NCBI GenBank assembly: GCA_032622095.1
Contig: CP136061.1
Span: forward strand, 167,281,107-167,345,106
Direction: 5' to 3'
Source of the DNA: Siphonodentalium dalli
Lineage: Eukaryota; Mollusca; Scaphopoda; Gadilida; Siphonodentaliidae
DNA: 64,000 nt
Part shown: in pieces, positions 49,901 through 63,600 of the stretch
Numbering within the stretch: position 1 is the stretch's first letter
Layout of the letters: every line of letters starts with the position of its first letter
The notes under the pieces: model-generated
Told to the model about the DNA's origin: nothing
The model's input: the letters and a program-made list of their open reading frames with translations, nothing else
Databases searched by the model: none
Program-made: the position numbers and the translations under genes

Positions 49901-52900
49901 AAGTATTACATTGGTGTGTGCATTATCTGCGTGCCTTTTAATAAATTAAAAGGCACGCAGATAGTGCACATTTTTGAGTTATAACCTGGTGTGGGTTAAT
50001 TTGTCCATATTATATGGCAAAGATGTGATTGATCATAGCCCGTCATATGTATTTCCACGTCCCTGTACGATATTAGCTTGAATATGCCATGTAGAACCTG
50101 CAAAAGAAGTATTACATTGGTGTGTGCATTATCTGCGTGCCTTTTGGGCTTTTAAGAAATTAAAAGGCACGCAGATAGTGCACATTGAGTTATAACCGGG
50201 TGTGGGTTAATTTGTCCATATAATATGGCAAAGACGTTATTTATCATAGCCCGTCATATGTATTTCCACGTCCCTGTACGATATTAGCTTGAATATGCCA
50301 TGTAGAACCTGCAAAAGAAGTATTACATTGGTGTGTGCATTATCTGCGTGGCTTTTGGGCTTTTAAGAAATTAAAAGGCACGCAGATAGTGCACATTGAG
50401 TTATAACCGGTGTGGGTTAATTTGTCCATATAATATGGCAAAGACGTTATTTATCATAGCCCGTCATATGTATTTCCACGTCCCTGTACGATATTAGCTT
50501 GAATATGCCATGTAGAACCTGCAAAAGAAGTATTACATTGGTGTGTGCATTATCTGCGTGCCTTTTAAGGCTTAAAAGTCACGCAGATAGTGCACATTGA
50601 GTTATAACCGGGTGTTGGTTAATTTGTCCATATAATATGGCAAAGATGTGATTGATCATAGCCCGTCATATGTATTTCCACGTCCCTGTACGACATTAGC
50701 TTGAATATGCCATGTAGAACCTGCAAAAGAAGTATTACATTGGTGTGTGCATTATCTGCGTGCCTGTTAAGGCTTAAAAGTCACGCAGATAGTGCACATT
50801 GAGTTATAACCGGGTGTGGGTTAATTTGTCCATATAATATGGCAAAGATGTGATTGATCATAGCCCGTCATATGTATTTCCACGTCCCTGTACGATATTA
50901 GCTTGAATATGCCATGTAGAACCTGCAAAAGAAGTATTACATTGGTGTGTGCATTATCTGCGTGCCTTTTAAGGCTTAAAAGTTACGCAGATAGTGCACA
51001 TTGAGTTATAACCGGGTGTGGGTTAATTTGTCCATATAATATGGCAAAGATGTGATTGTTCATAGCCCGTCATATGTATTTCCACGTCCCTGTACGATAT
51101 TAGCTTGAATATGCCATGTAGAACCTGCAAAAGATGTATTACATTGGTGTGTGCATTATCTGCGTGGCTTTTGGGCTTTTAAGAAATTAAAAGGCACGCA
51201 GATAGTGCACATTGAGTTATAACCGGGTGTGGGTTAATTTGTCCATATAATATGGCAAAGACGTTATTTATCATAGCCCGTCATATGTATTTCCACGTCC
51301 CTGTACGATATTAGCTTGAATATGCCATGTAGAACCTGCAAAAGAAGTATTACATTGGTGTGTGCATTATCTGCGTGCTTTTAAGGCTTAAAAGTCACGC
51401 AGATAGTGCACATTGAGTTATAACCGGGTGTGGGTTAATTTGTCCATATAATATGGCAAAGATGTGATTGATCATAGCCCGTCATATGTATTTCCACGTC
51501 CCTGTACGATATTACCTTGAATATGCCATGTATAACCTGCAAAAGAAGTATTACATTGGTGTGTGCATTATCTGCGTGCATTTTAAGGCTTAAAAGTCAC
51601 GCAGATAGTGCACATTGAGTTATAACCGGGTGTGGGTTAATTTGTCCATATAATATGGCAAAGATGTGATTGATCATAGCCCGTCATATGTATTTCCACG
51701 TCCCTGTACGATATTACCTTGAATATGCCATGTAGAACCTGCAAAAGAAGTATTACATTGGTGTGTGCATTATCTGCGTGCCTTTTGGGCTTTTAAGAAA
51801 TTAAAAGGCACGCAGATAGTGCACATTGAGTTATAACCGGGTGTGGGTTAATTTGTCCATATAATATGGCAAAGACGTTATTTATCATAGCCCGTCATAT
51901 GTATTTCCACGTCCCTGTACGATATTAGCTTGAATATGCCATGTAGAACCTGCAAAAGAAGTATTACATTGGTGTGTGCATTATCTGCGTGCATTTTAAG
52001 GCTTAAAAGTCACGCAGATAGTGCACATTGAGTTATAACCGGATGTGGGTTAATTTGTCCATATATATAATATGGCAAAGATGTGATTGATCATAGCCCG
52101 TCATATGTATTTCCACGTCCCTGTACGATATTAGCTTGAATATGCCATGTAGAACCTGCAAAAGAAGTATTACATTGGTGTGTGCATTATCTGCGTGCCT
52201 TTTGGGCTTTTAAGAAATTAAAAGGCACGCAGATAGTGCACATTGAGTTATAACCGGGTGTGGGTTAATTTGTCCATATAATATGGCAAAGACGTTATTT
52301 ATCATAGCCCGTCATATGTATTTCCACGTCCCTGTACGATATTAGCTTGAATATGCCATGTAGAACCTGCAAAAGAAGTATTACATTGGTGTGTGCATTA
52401 TCTGCGTGGCTTTTGGGCTTTTAAGAAATTAAAAGGCACGCAGATAGTGCACATTGAGTTATAACCGGTGTGGGTTAATTTGTCCATATAATATGGCAAA
52501 GACGTTATTTATCATAGCCCGTCATATGTATTTCCACGTCCCTGTACGATATTAGCTTGAATATGCCATGTAGAACCTGCAAAAGAAGTATTACATTGGT
52601 GTGTGCATTATCTGCGTGCCTTTTAAGGCTTAAAAGTCACGCAGATAGTGCACATTGAGTTATAACCGGGTGTTGGTTAATTTGTCCATATAATATGGCA
52701 AAGATGTGATTGATCATAGCCCGTCATATGTATTTCCACGTCCCTGTACGACATTAGCTTGAATATGCCATGTAGAACCTGCAAAAGAAGTATTACATTG
52801 GTGTGTGCATTATCTGCGTGCCTGTTAAGGCTTAAAAGTCACGCAGATAGTGCACATTGAGTTATAACCGGGTGTGGGTTAATTTGTCCATATAATATGG

Positions 52901-55890
52901 CAAAGATGTGATTGATCATAGCCCGTCATATGTATTTCCACGTCCCTGTACGATATTAGCTTGAATATGCCATGTAGAACCTGCAAAAGAAGTATTACAT
53001 TGGTGTGTGCATTATCTGCGTGCCTTTTAAGGCTTAAAAGTTACGCAGATAGTGCACATTGAGTTATAACCGGGTGTGGGTTAATTTGTCCATATAATAT
53101 GGCAAAGATGTGATTGTTCATAGCCCGTCATATGTATTTCCACGTCCCTGTACGATATTAGCTTGAATATGCCATGTAGAACCTGCAAAAGATGTATTAC
53201 ATTGGTGTGTGCATTATCTGCGTGGCTTTTGGGCTTTTAAGAAATTAAAAGGCACGCAGATAGTGCACATTGAGTTATAACCGGGTGTGGGTTAATTTGT
53301 CCATATAATATGGCAAAGACGTTATTTATCATAGCCCGTCATATGTATTTCCACGTCCCTGTACGATATTAGCTTGAATATGCCATGTAGAACCTGCAAA
53401 AGAAGTATTACATTGGTGTGTGCATTATCTGCGTGCTTTTAAGGCTTAAAAGTCACGCAGATAGTGCACATTGAGTTATAACCGGGTGTGGGTTAATTTG
53501 TCCATATAATATGGCAAAGATGTGATTGATCATAGCCCGTCATATGTATTTCCACGTCCCTGTACGATATTACCTTGAATATGCCATGTATAACCTGCAA
53601 AAGAAGTATTACATTGGTGTGTGCATTATCTGCGTGCATTTTAAGGCTTAAAAGTCACGCAGATAGTGCACATTGAGTTATAACCGGGTGTGGGTTAATT
53701 TGTCCATATAATATGGCAAAGATGTGATTGATCATAGCCCGTCATATGTATTTCCACGTCCCTGTACGATATTACCTTGAATATGCCATGTAGAACCTGC
53801 AAAAGAAGTATTACATTGGTGTGTGCATTATCTGCGTGCCTTTTGGGCTTTTAAGAAATTAAAAGGCACGCAGATAGTGCACATTGAGTTATAACCGGGT
53901 GTGGGTTAATTTGTCCATATAATATGGCAAAGACGTTATTTATCATAGCCCGTCATATGTATTTCCACGTCCCTGTACGATATTAGCTTGAATATGCCAT
54001 GTAGAACCTGCAAAAGAAGTATTACATTGGTGTGTGCATTATCTGCGTGCCTTTTAAGGCTTAAAAGTCACGCAGATAGTGCACATTGAGTTATAACCGG
54101 ATGTGGGTTAATTTGTCCATATATATAATATGGCAAAGATGTGATTGATCATAGCCCGTCATATGTATTTCCACGTCCCTGTACGATATTAGCTTGAATA
54201 TGCCATGTAGAACCTGCAAAAGAAGTATTACATTGGTGTGTGCATTATCTGCGTGCCTTTTAAGAAATTAAAAGTCACGCAGATAGTGCACATTGAGTTA
54301 TAACCGGGTGTGGGTTAATTTGTCCATATAATATGGCAAAGATGTGATTGATCATAGCCCGTCATATGTATTTCCACGTCCCTGTACGATATTAGCTTGA
54401 ATATGCCATGTAGAACCTGCAAAAGAAGTATTACATTGGTGTGTGCATTATCTGCGTGCCTTTTAAGGCTTAAAAGTCACGCAGATAGTGCACATTGAGT
54501 TATAACCGGGTGTGGGTTAATTTGTCCATATAATATGGCAAAGATGTGATTGATCATAGCCCGTCATATGTATTTCCACGTCCCTGTACGATATTAGCTT
54601 GAATATGCCATGTAGAACCTGCAAAAGAAGTATTACATTGGTGTGTGCATTATCTGCGTGCCTTTTAAGGCTTAAAAGTCACGCAGATAGTGCACATTGA
54701 GTTATAACCGGGTGTGGGTTAATTTGTCCATATAATATGGCAAAGATGTGATTGATCATAGCCCGTCATATGTATTTCCACGTCCCTGTACGATATTAGC
54801 TTGAATATGCCATGTAGAACCTGCAAAAGAAGTATTACATTGGTGTGTGCATTATCTGCGTGGCTTTTGGGCTTTTAAGAAATTAAAAGGCACGCAGATA
54901 GTGCACATTGAGTTATAACCGGGTGTGGGTTAATTTGTCCATATAATATGGCAAAGACGTTATTTATCATAGCCCGTCATATGTATTTCCACGTCCCTGT
55001 ACGATATTAGCTTGAATATGCCATGTAGAACCTGCAAAAGAAGTATTACATTGGTGTGTGCATTATCTGCGTGCCTTTTAAGGCTTAAATGTCACGCAGA
55101 TAGTGCACATTGAGTTATAACCGGGTGTGGGTTAATTTGCCCATATAATATGGCAAAGATGTGATTGATCATAGCCCGTCATATGTATTTCCACGTCCCT
55201 GTACGATATTAGCTTGAATATGCCATGTATAACCTGCAAAAGAAGTATTACATTGGTGTGTGCATTATCTGCGTGCATTTTAAGGCTTAAAAGTCACGCA
55301 GATAGTGCACATTGAGTTATAACCGGGTGTGGGTTAATTTGTCCATATAATATGGCAAAGATGTGATTGATCATAGCCCGTCATATGTATTTCCACGTCC
55401 CTGTACGATATTAGCTTGAATATGCCATGTAGAACCTGCAAAAGAAGTATTACATTGGTGTGTGCATTATCTGCGTGCCTTTTAATAAATTAAAAGGCAC
55501 GCAGATAGTGCACATTTTTGAGTTATAACCTGGTGTGGGTTAATTTGTCCATATTATATGGCAAAGATGTGATTGATCATAGCCCGTCATATGTATTTCC
55601 ACGTCCCTGTACGATATTAGCTTGAATATGCCATGTAGAACCTGCAAAAGAAGTATTACATTGGTGTGTGCATTATCTGCGTGCCTTTTGGGCTTTTAAG
55701 AAATTAAAAGGCACGCAGATAGTGCACATTGAGTTATAACCGGGTGTGGGTTAATTTGTCCATATAATATGGCAAAGACGTTATTTATCATAGCCCGTCA
55801 TATGTATTTCCACGTCCCTGTACGATATTAGCTTGAATATGCCATGTAGAACCTGCAAAAGAAGTATTACATTGGTGTGTGCATTATCTG
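46922..55890. repeat. Higher-order repeat, three copies of a 17-unit block
   Basis: Rare variants recur in the same order. ATAACCGGTGTGG (CCGG at 46922, 50407, 52465), CCTGTTAAGG (47281, 50765, 52824) and CCGGATGTGG (48554, 52039, 54097) give offsets of about 3485 and 2058 bp. CACATTTTTGAG occurs at 49968 and 55511, exactly 3485+2058 apart, and is absent from the middle copy. The middle copy therefore lost about 1.43 kb (seven units). Confidence 0.85.
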
Positions 55891-58800
55891 CGTGCCTGTT
55901 AAGGCTTAAAAGTCACGCAGATAGTGCACATTGAGTTATAACCGGGTGTGGGTTAATTTGTCCATATAATATGGCAAAGATGTGATTGATCATAGACCGT
56001 CATATGCATTTCCACGTCCCTGTACGATATTATCTTGAATATGCCATGTAGACCCTGCAAAAGAAGTATCACATTGGTGTGTGCATTATCTGCGTGCCTT
56101 TTAAGAAATTAAAAGTCACGCAGATAGTGCACATTGAGTTATAACCGGGTGTGGGTTAATTTGTCCATATAATATGGCAAAGATGTGATTGATCATAGCC
56201 CGTCATATGTATTTCCCCGTCCCTGTACGATATTAGCTTGAATATGCCATGTAGAACCTGCAAAAGAAGTATTACATTGGTGTGTGCATTATCTGCGTGC
56301 CTTTTAAGGCTTAAAAGTCACGCAGATAGTGCACATTGAGTTATAACCGGGTGTGGGTTAATTTGTCCATATAATATGGCAAAGATGTGATTGATCATAG
56401 CCCGTCATATGTATTTCCACGTCCCTGTACGATATTAGCTTGAATATGCCATGTAGAACCTGCAAAAGAAGTATTACATTGGTGTGTGCATTATCTGCGT
56501 GCCTTTTAAGGCTTAAAAGTCACGCAGATAGTGCACATTGAGTTATAACCGGGTGTGGGTTAATTTGTCCATATAATATGGCAAAGATGTGATTGATCAT
56601 AGCCCGTCATATGTATTTCCACGTCCCTGTACGATATTAGCTTGAATATGCCATGTAGAACCTGCAAAAGAAGTATTACATTGGTGTGTGCATTATCTGC
56701 GTGCCTCTTAAGGCTTAAAAGTCACGCAGATAGTGCACATTGAGTTATAACCGGGTGTGGGTTAATTTGTCCATATAATATGGCAAAGATGTGATTGATC
56801 ATAGACCGTCATATGTATTTCCACGTCCCTGTACGATATTAGCTTGAATATGCCATGTAGAACCTGCAAAACAAGTATTACATTGGTGTGTGCATTATCT
56901 GCGTGCCTTTTAAGAAATTAAAAGGCGCGCAGATAGTGCACATTGAGTTATAACCGGGTGTGGGTTAATTTGTCCATATAATATGGCAAAGATGTGATTG
57001 ATCATAGCCCGTCATATGTATTTCCACGTCCCTGTACGATATTAGCTTGAATATGCCATGTAGAACCTGCAAAAGAAGTATTACATTGGTGTGTGCATTA
57101 TCTGCGTGCCTTTTGGGCTTTTAAGAAATTAAAAGGCACGCAGATAGTGCACATTGAGTTATAACCGGGTGTGGGTTAATTTGTCCATATAATATGGCAA
57201 AGACGTTATTTATCATAGCCCGTCATATGTATTTCCACGTCCCTGTACGATATTAGCTTGAATATGCCATGTAGAACCTGCAAAAGAAGTATTACATTGG
57301 TGTGTGCATTATCTGCGTGCCTTTTAAGGCTTAAAAGTCACGCAGATAGTGCACATTGAGTTATAACCGGATGTGGGTTAATTTGTCCATATATATAATA
57401 TGGCAAAGATGTGATTGATCATAGCCCGTCATATGTATTTCCACGTCCCTGTACGATATTAGCTTGAATATGCCATGTAGAACCTGCAAAAGAAGTATTA
57501 CATTGGTGTGTGCATTATCTGCGTGCCTTTTAAGAAATTAAAAGTCACGCAGATAGTGCACATTGAGTTATAACCGGGTGTGGGTTAATTTGTCCATATA
57601 ATATGGCAAAGATGTGATTGATCATAGCCCGTCATATGTATTTCCACGTCCCTGTACGATATTAGCTTGAATATGCCATGTAGAACCTGCAAAAGAAGTA
57701 TTACATTGGTGTGTGCATTATCTGCGTGCCTTTTAAGGCTTAAAAGTCACGCAGATAGTGCACATTGAGTTATAACCGGGTGTGGGTTAATTTGTCCATA
57801 TAATATGGCAAAGATGTGATTGATCATAGCCCGTCATATGTATTTCCACGTCCCTGTACGATATTAGCTTGAATATGCCATGTAGAACCTGCAAAAGAAG
57901 TATTACATTGGTGTGTGCATTATCTGCGTGCCTTTTAAGGCTTAAAAGTCACGCAGATAGTGCACATTGAGTTATAACCGGGTGTGGGTTAATTTGTCCA
58001 TATAATATGGCAAAGATGTGATTGATCATAGCCCGTCATATGTATTTCCACGTCCCTGTACGATATTAGCTTGAATATGCCATGTAGAACCTGCAAAAGA
58101 AGTATTACATTGGTGTGTGCATTATCTGCGTGGCTTTTGGGCTTTTAAGAAATTAAAAGGCACGCAGATAGTGCACATTGAGTTATAACCGGGTGTGGGT
58201 TAATTTGTCCATATAATATGGCAAAGACGTTATTTATCATAGCCCGTCATATGTATTTCCACGTCCCTGTACGATATTAGCTTGAATATGCCATGTAGAA
58301 CCTGCAAAAGAAGTATTACATTGGTGTGTGCATTATCTGCGTGCCTTTTAAGGCTTAAATGTCACGCAGATAGTGCACATTGAGTTATAACCGGGTGTGG
58401 GTTAATTTGTCCATATAATATGGCAAAGATGTGATTGATCATAGCCCGTCATATGTATTTCCACGTCCCTGTACGATATTAGCTTGAATATGCCATGTAT
58501 AACCTGCAAAAGAAGTATTACATTGGTGTGTGCATTATCTGCGTGCATTTTAAGGCTTAAAAGTCACGCAGATAGTGCACATTGAGTTATAACCGGGTGT
58601 GGGTTAATTTGTCCATATAATATGGCAAAGATGTGATTGATCATAGCCCGTCATATGTATTTCCACGTCCCTGTACGATATTAGCTTGAATATGCCATGT
58701 AGAACCTGCAAAAGAAGTATTACATTGGTGTGTGCATTATCTGCGTGCCTTTTAATAAATTAAAAGGCACGCAGATAGTGCACATTTTTGAGTTATAACC

Positions 58801-60640
58801 TGGTGTGGGTTAATTTGTCCATATTCTATGGCAAAGATGTGATTGATCATAGCCCGTCATATGTATTTCCACGTCCCTGTACGATATTAGCTTGAATATG
58901 CCATGTAGAACCTGCAAAAGAAGTATTACATTGGTGTGTGCATTATCTGCGTGCCTTTTGGGCTTTTAAGAAATTAAAAGGCACGCAGATAGTGCACATT
59001 GAGTTATAACCGGGTGTGGGTTAATTTGTCCATATAATATGGCAAAGACGTTATTTATCATAGCCCGTCATATGTATTTCCACGTCCCTGTACGATATTA
59101 GCTTGAATATGCCATGTAGAACCTGCAAAAGAAGTATTACATTGGTGTGTGCATTATCTGCGTGCCTGTTAAGGCTTAAAAGTCACGCAGATAGTGCACA
59201 TTGAGTTATAACCGGGTGTGGGTTAATTTGTCCATATAATATGGCAAAGATGTGATTGATCATAGACCGTCATATGTATTTCCACGTCCCTGTACGATAT
59301 TATCTTGAATATGCCATGTAGAACCTGCAACAGAAGTATCACATTGGTGTGTGCATTATCTGCGTGCCTTTTAAGAAATTAAAAGTCACGCAGATAGTGC
59401 ACATTGAGTTATAACCGGGTGTGGGTTAATTTGTCCATATAATATGGCAAAGATGTGATTGATCATAGCCCGTCATATGTATTTCCCCGTCCCTGTACGA
59501 TATTAGCTTGAATATGCCATGTAGAACCTGCAAAAGAAGTATTACATTGGTGTGTGCATTATCTGCGTGCCTTTTAAGGCTTAAAAGTCACGCAGATAGT
59601 GCACATTGAGTTATAACCGGGTGTGGGTTAATTTGTCCATATAATATGGCAAAGATGTGATTGATCATAGCCCGTCATATGTATTTCCACGTCCCTGTAC
59701 GATATTAGCTTGAATATGCCATGTAGAACCTGCAAAAGAAGTATTACATTGGTGTGTGCATTATCTGCATGCCTTTTAAGGCTTAAAAGTCACGCAGATA
59801 GTGCACATTGAGTTATAACCGGGTGTGGGTTAATTTGTCCATATAATATGGCAAAGATGTGATTGATCATAGCCCGTCATATGTATTTCCACGTCCCTGT
59901 ACGATATTAGCTTGAATATGCCATGTAGAACCTGCAAAAGAAGTATTACATTGGTGTGTGCATTATCTGCGTGGCTTTTGGGCTTTTAAGAAATTAAAAG
60001 CCACGCAGATAGTGCACATTGAGTTATAACCGGGTGTGGGTTAATTTGTCCATATAATATGGCAAAGACGTTATTTATCATAGCCCGTCATATGTATTTC
60101 CACGTCCCTGTACGATATTAGCTTGAATATGCCATGTAGAACCTGCAAAAGAAGTATTACATTGGTGTGTGTATTATCTGCGTGCCTTTTAAGGCTTAAA
60201 AGTCACGCAGATAGTGCACATTGAGTTATAACCGGGTGTGGGTTAATTTGTCCATATAATATGGCAAAGATGTGATTGATCATAGCCCGTCATATGTATT
60301 TCCACGTCCCTGTACGATATTAGCTTGAATATGCCATGTAGAACCTGCAAAAGAAGTATTACATTGGTGTGTGCATTATCTGCGTGCCTCTTAAGGCTTA
60401 AAAGTCACGCAGATAGTGCACATTGAGTTATAACCGGGTGTGGGTTAATTTGTCCATATAATATGGCAAAGATGTGATTGATCATAGACCGTCATATGTA
60501 TTTCCACGTCCCTGTACGATATTAGCTTGAATATGCCATGTAGAACCTGCAAAACAAGTATTACATTGGTGTGTGCATTATCTGCGTGCCTTTTAAGAAA
60601 TTAAAAGGCGCGCAGATAGTGCACATTGAGTTATAACCGG
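54097..60640. repeat. Second higher-order register with 3270-bp period
   Basis: CCGGATGTGG (54097, 57367), CACATTTTTGAG (55511, 58781), CCTGTTAAGG (55898, 59168) and CATAGACCGTC (55991, 59261) all recur at 3270 bp, 16 units. Beyond about 59.9 kb the register slips by about two units (56801 versus 60484). Confidence 0.85.
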
Positions 60641-63600
60641 GTGTGGGTTAATTTGTCCATATAATATGGCAAAGATGTGATTGATCATAGCCCGTCATAT
60701 GTATTTCCACGTCCCTGTACGATATTAGCTTGAATATGCCATGTAGAACCTGCAAAAGAAGTATTACATTGGTGTGTGCATTATCTGCGTGCCTTTTAAG
60801 GCTTAAAAGTCACGCAGATAGTGCACATTGAGTTATAACCGGGTGTGGGTTAATTTGTCCATATAATACGGCAAAGATGTGATTGATCATAGCCCGTCAT
60901 ATGTATTTCCACGTCCCTGTACGATATTAGCTTGAATATGCCATGTAGAACCTGCAAAAGAAGTATTACATTGGTGTGTGCATTATCTGCGTGCCTTTTA
61001 CGAAATTAAAAGGCACGCAGATAGTGCACATTGAGTTATAACCGGGTGTGGGTTAATTTGTCCATATATAATATGGCAAAGATGTGATTGATCATAGCCC
61101 GTCATATGTATTTCCACGTCCCTGTACGATATTAGCTTGAATATGCCATGTAGAACCTGCAAAAGAAGTATTACATTGGTGTGTGCATTATCTGCGTGCC
61201 TTTTAAGAAATTAAAAGTCACGCAGATAGTGCACATTGAGTTATAACCGGGTGTGGGTTAATTTGTCCATATAATATGGCAAAGATGTGATTGATCATAG
61301 CCCGTCATATGTATTTCCACGTCCCTGTACGATATTAGCTTGAATATGCCATGTAGAACCTGCAAAAGAAGTATTACATTGGTGTGTGCATTATCTGCGT
61401 GCCTGTTACGGCTTAAAAGTCACGCAGATAGTGCACATTGAGTTATAACCGGGTGTGGGTTAATTTGTCCATATAATATGGCAAAGATGTGATTGATCAT
61501 AGCCCGTCATATGTATTTCCACGTCCCTGTACGATATTAGCTTGAATATGCCATGTAGAACCTGCAAAAGAAGTATTACATTGGTGTGTGCATTATCTGC
61601 GTGCCTTTTAATGCTTAAACGTCACGCAGATAGTGCACATTGAGTTATAACCGGGTGTGGGTTAATTTGTCCATATAATATGGCAAAGATGTGATTGATC
61701 ATAGCCCGTCATATGTATTTCCACGTCCCTGTACGATATTAGCTTGAATATGCCATGTAGAACCTGCAAAAGAAGTATTACATTGGTGTGTGCATTATCT
61801 GCGTGCTTTTAAGGCTTAAAAGTCACGCAGATAGTGCACATTGAGTTATAACCGGGTGTGGGTTAATTTGTCCATATAATATGGCAAAGATGTGATTGAT
61901 CATAGCCCGTCATATGTATTTCCACGTCCCTGTACGATATTACCTTGAATATGCCATGTATAACCTGCAAAAGAAGTATTACATTGGTGTGTGCATTATC
62001 TGCGTGCATTTTAAGGCTTAAAAGTCACGCAGATAGTGCACATTGAGTTATAACCGGGTGTGGGTTAATTTGTCCATATAATATGGCAAAGATGTGATTG
62101 ATCATAGCCCGTCATATGTATTTCCACGTCCCTGTACGATATTAGCTTGAATATGCCATGTAGAACCTGCAAAAGAAGTATTACATTGGTGTGTGCATTA
62201 TCTGCGTGCCTTTTGGGCTTTTAAGAAATTAAAAGGCACGCAGATAGTGCACATTGAGTTATAACCGGGTGTGGGTTAATTTGTCCATATATAATATGGC
62301 AAAGATGTGATTGATCATAGCCCGTCATATGTATTTCCACGTCCCTGTACGATATTAGCTTGAATATGCCATGTAGAACCTGCAAAAGAAGTATTACATT
62401 GGTGTGTGCATTATCTGCGTGCCTTTTAAGAAATTAAAAGTCACGCAGATAGTGCACATTGAGTTATAACCGGGTGTGGGTTAATTTGTCCATATAATAT
62501 GGCAAAGATGTGATTGATCATAGCCCGTCATATATGTATTTCCACGTCCCTGTACGATATTAGCTTGAATATGCCATGTAGAACCTGCAAAAGAAGTATT
62601 ACATTGGTGTGTGCATTATCTGCGTGCCTTTTAAGGCTTAAAAGTTACGCAGATAGTGCACATTGAGTTATAACCGGGTGTGGGTTAATTTGTCCATATA
62701 ATATGGCAAAGATGTGATTGTTCATAGCCCGTCATATGTATTTCCACGTCCCTGTACGATATTAGCTTGAATATGCCATGTAGAACCTGCAAAAGATGTA
62801 TTACATTGGTGTGTGCATTATCTGCGTGGCTTTTGGGCTTTTAAGAAATTAAAAGGCACGCAGATAGTGCACATTGAGTTATAACCGGGTGTGGGTTAAT
62901 TTGTCCATATAATATGGCAAAGACGTTATTTATCATAGCCCGTCATATGTATTTCCACGTCCCTGTACGATATTAGCTTGAATATGCCATGTAGAACCTG
63001 CAAAAGAAGTATTACATTGGTGTGTGCATTATCTGCGTGCTTTTAAGGCTTAAAAGTCACGCAGATAGTGCACATTGAGTTATAACCGGGTGTGGGTTAA
63101 TTTGTCCATATAATATGGCAAAGATGTGATTGATCATAGCCCGTCATATGTATTTCCACGTCCCTGTACGATATTACCTTGAATATGCCATGTATAACCT
63201 GCAAAAGAAGTATTACATTGGTGTGTGCATTATCTGCGTGCATTTTAAGGCTTAAAAGTCACGCAGATAGTGCACATTGAGTTATAACCGGGTGTGGGTT
63301 AATTTGTCCATATAATATGGCAAAGATGTGATTGATCATAGCCCGTCATATGTATTTCCACGTCCCTGTACGATATTACCTTGAATATGCCATGTAGAAC
63401 CTGCAAAAGAAGTATTACATTGGTGTGTGCATTATCTGCGTGCCTTTTGGGCTTTTAAGAAATTAAAAGGCACGCAGATAGTGCACATTGAGTTATAACC
63501 GGGTGTGGGTTAATTTGTCCATATAATATGGCAAAGACGTTATTTATCATAGCCCGTCATATGTATTTCCACGTCCCTGTACGATATTAGCTTGAATATG

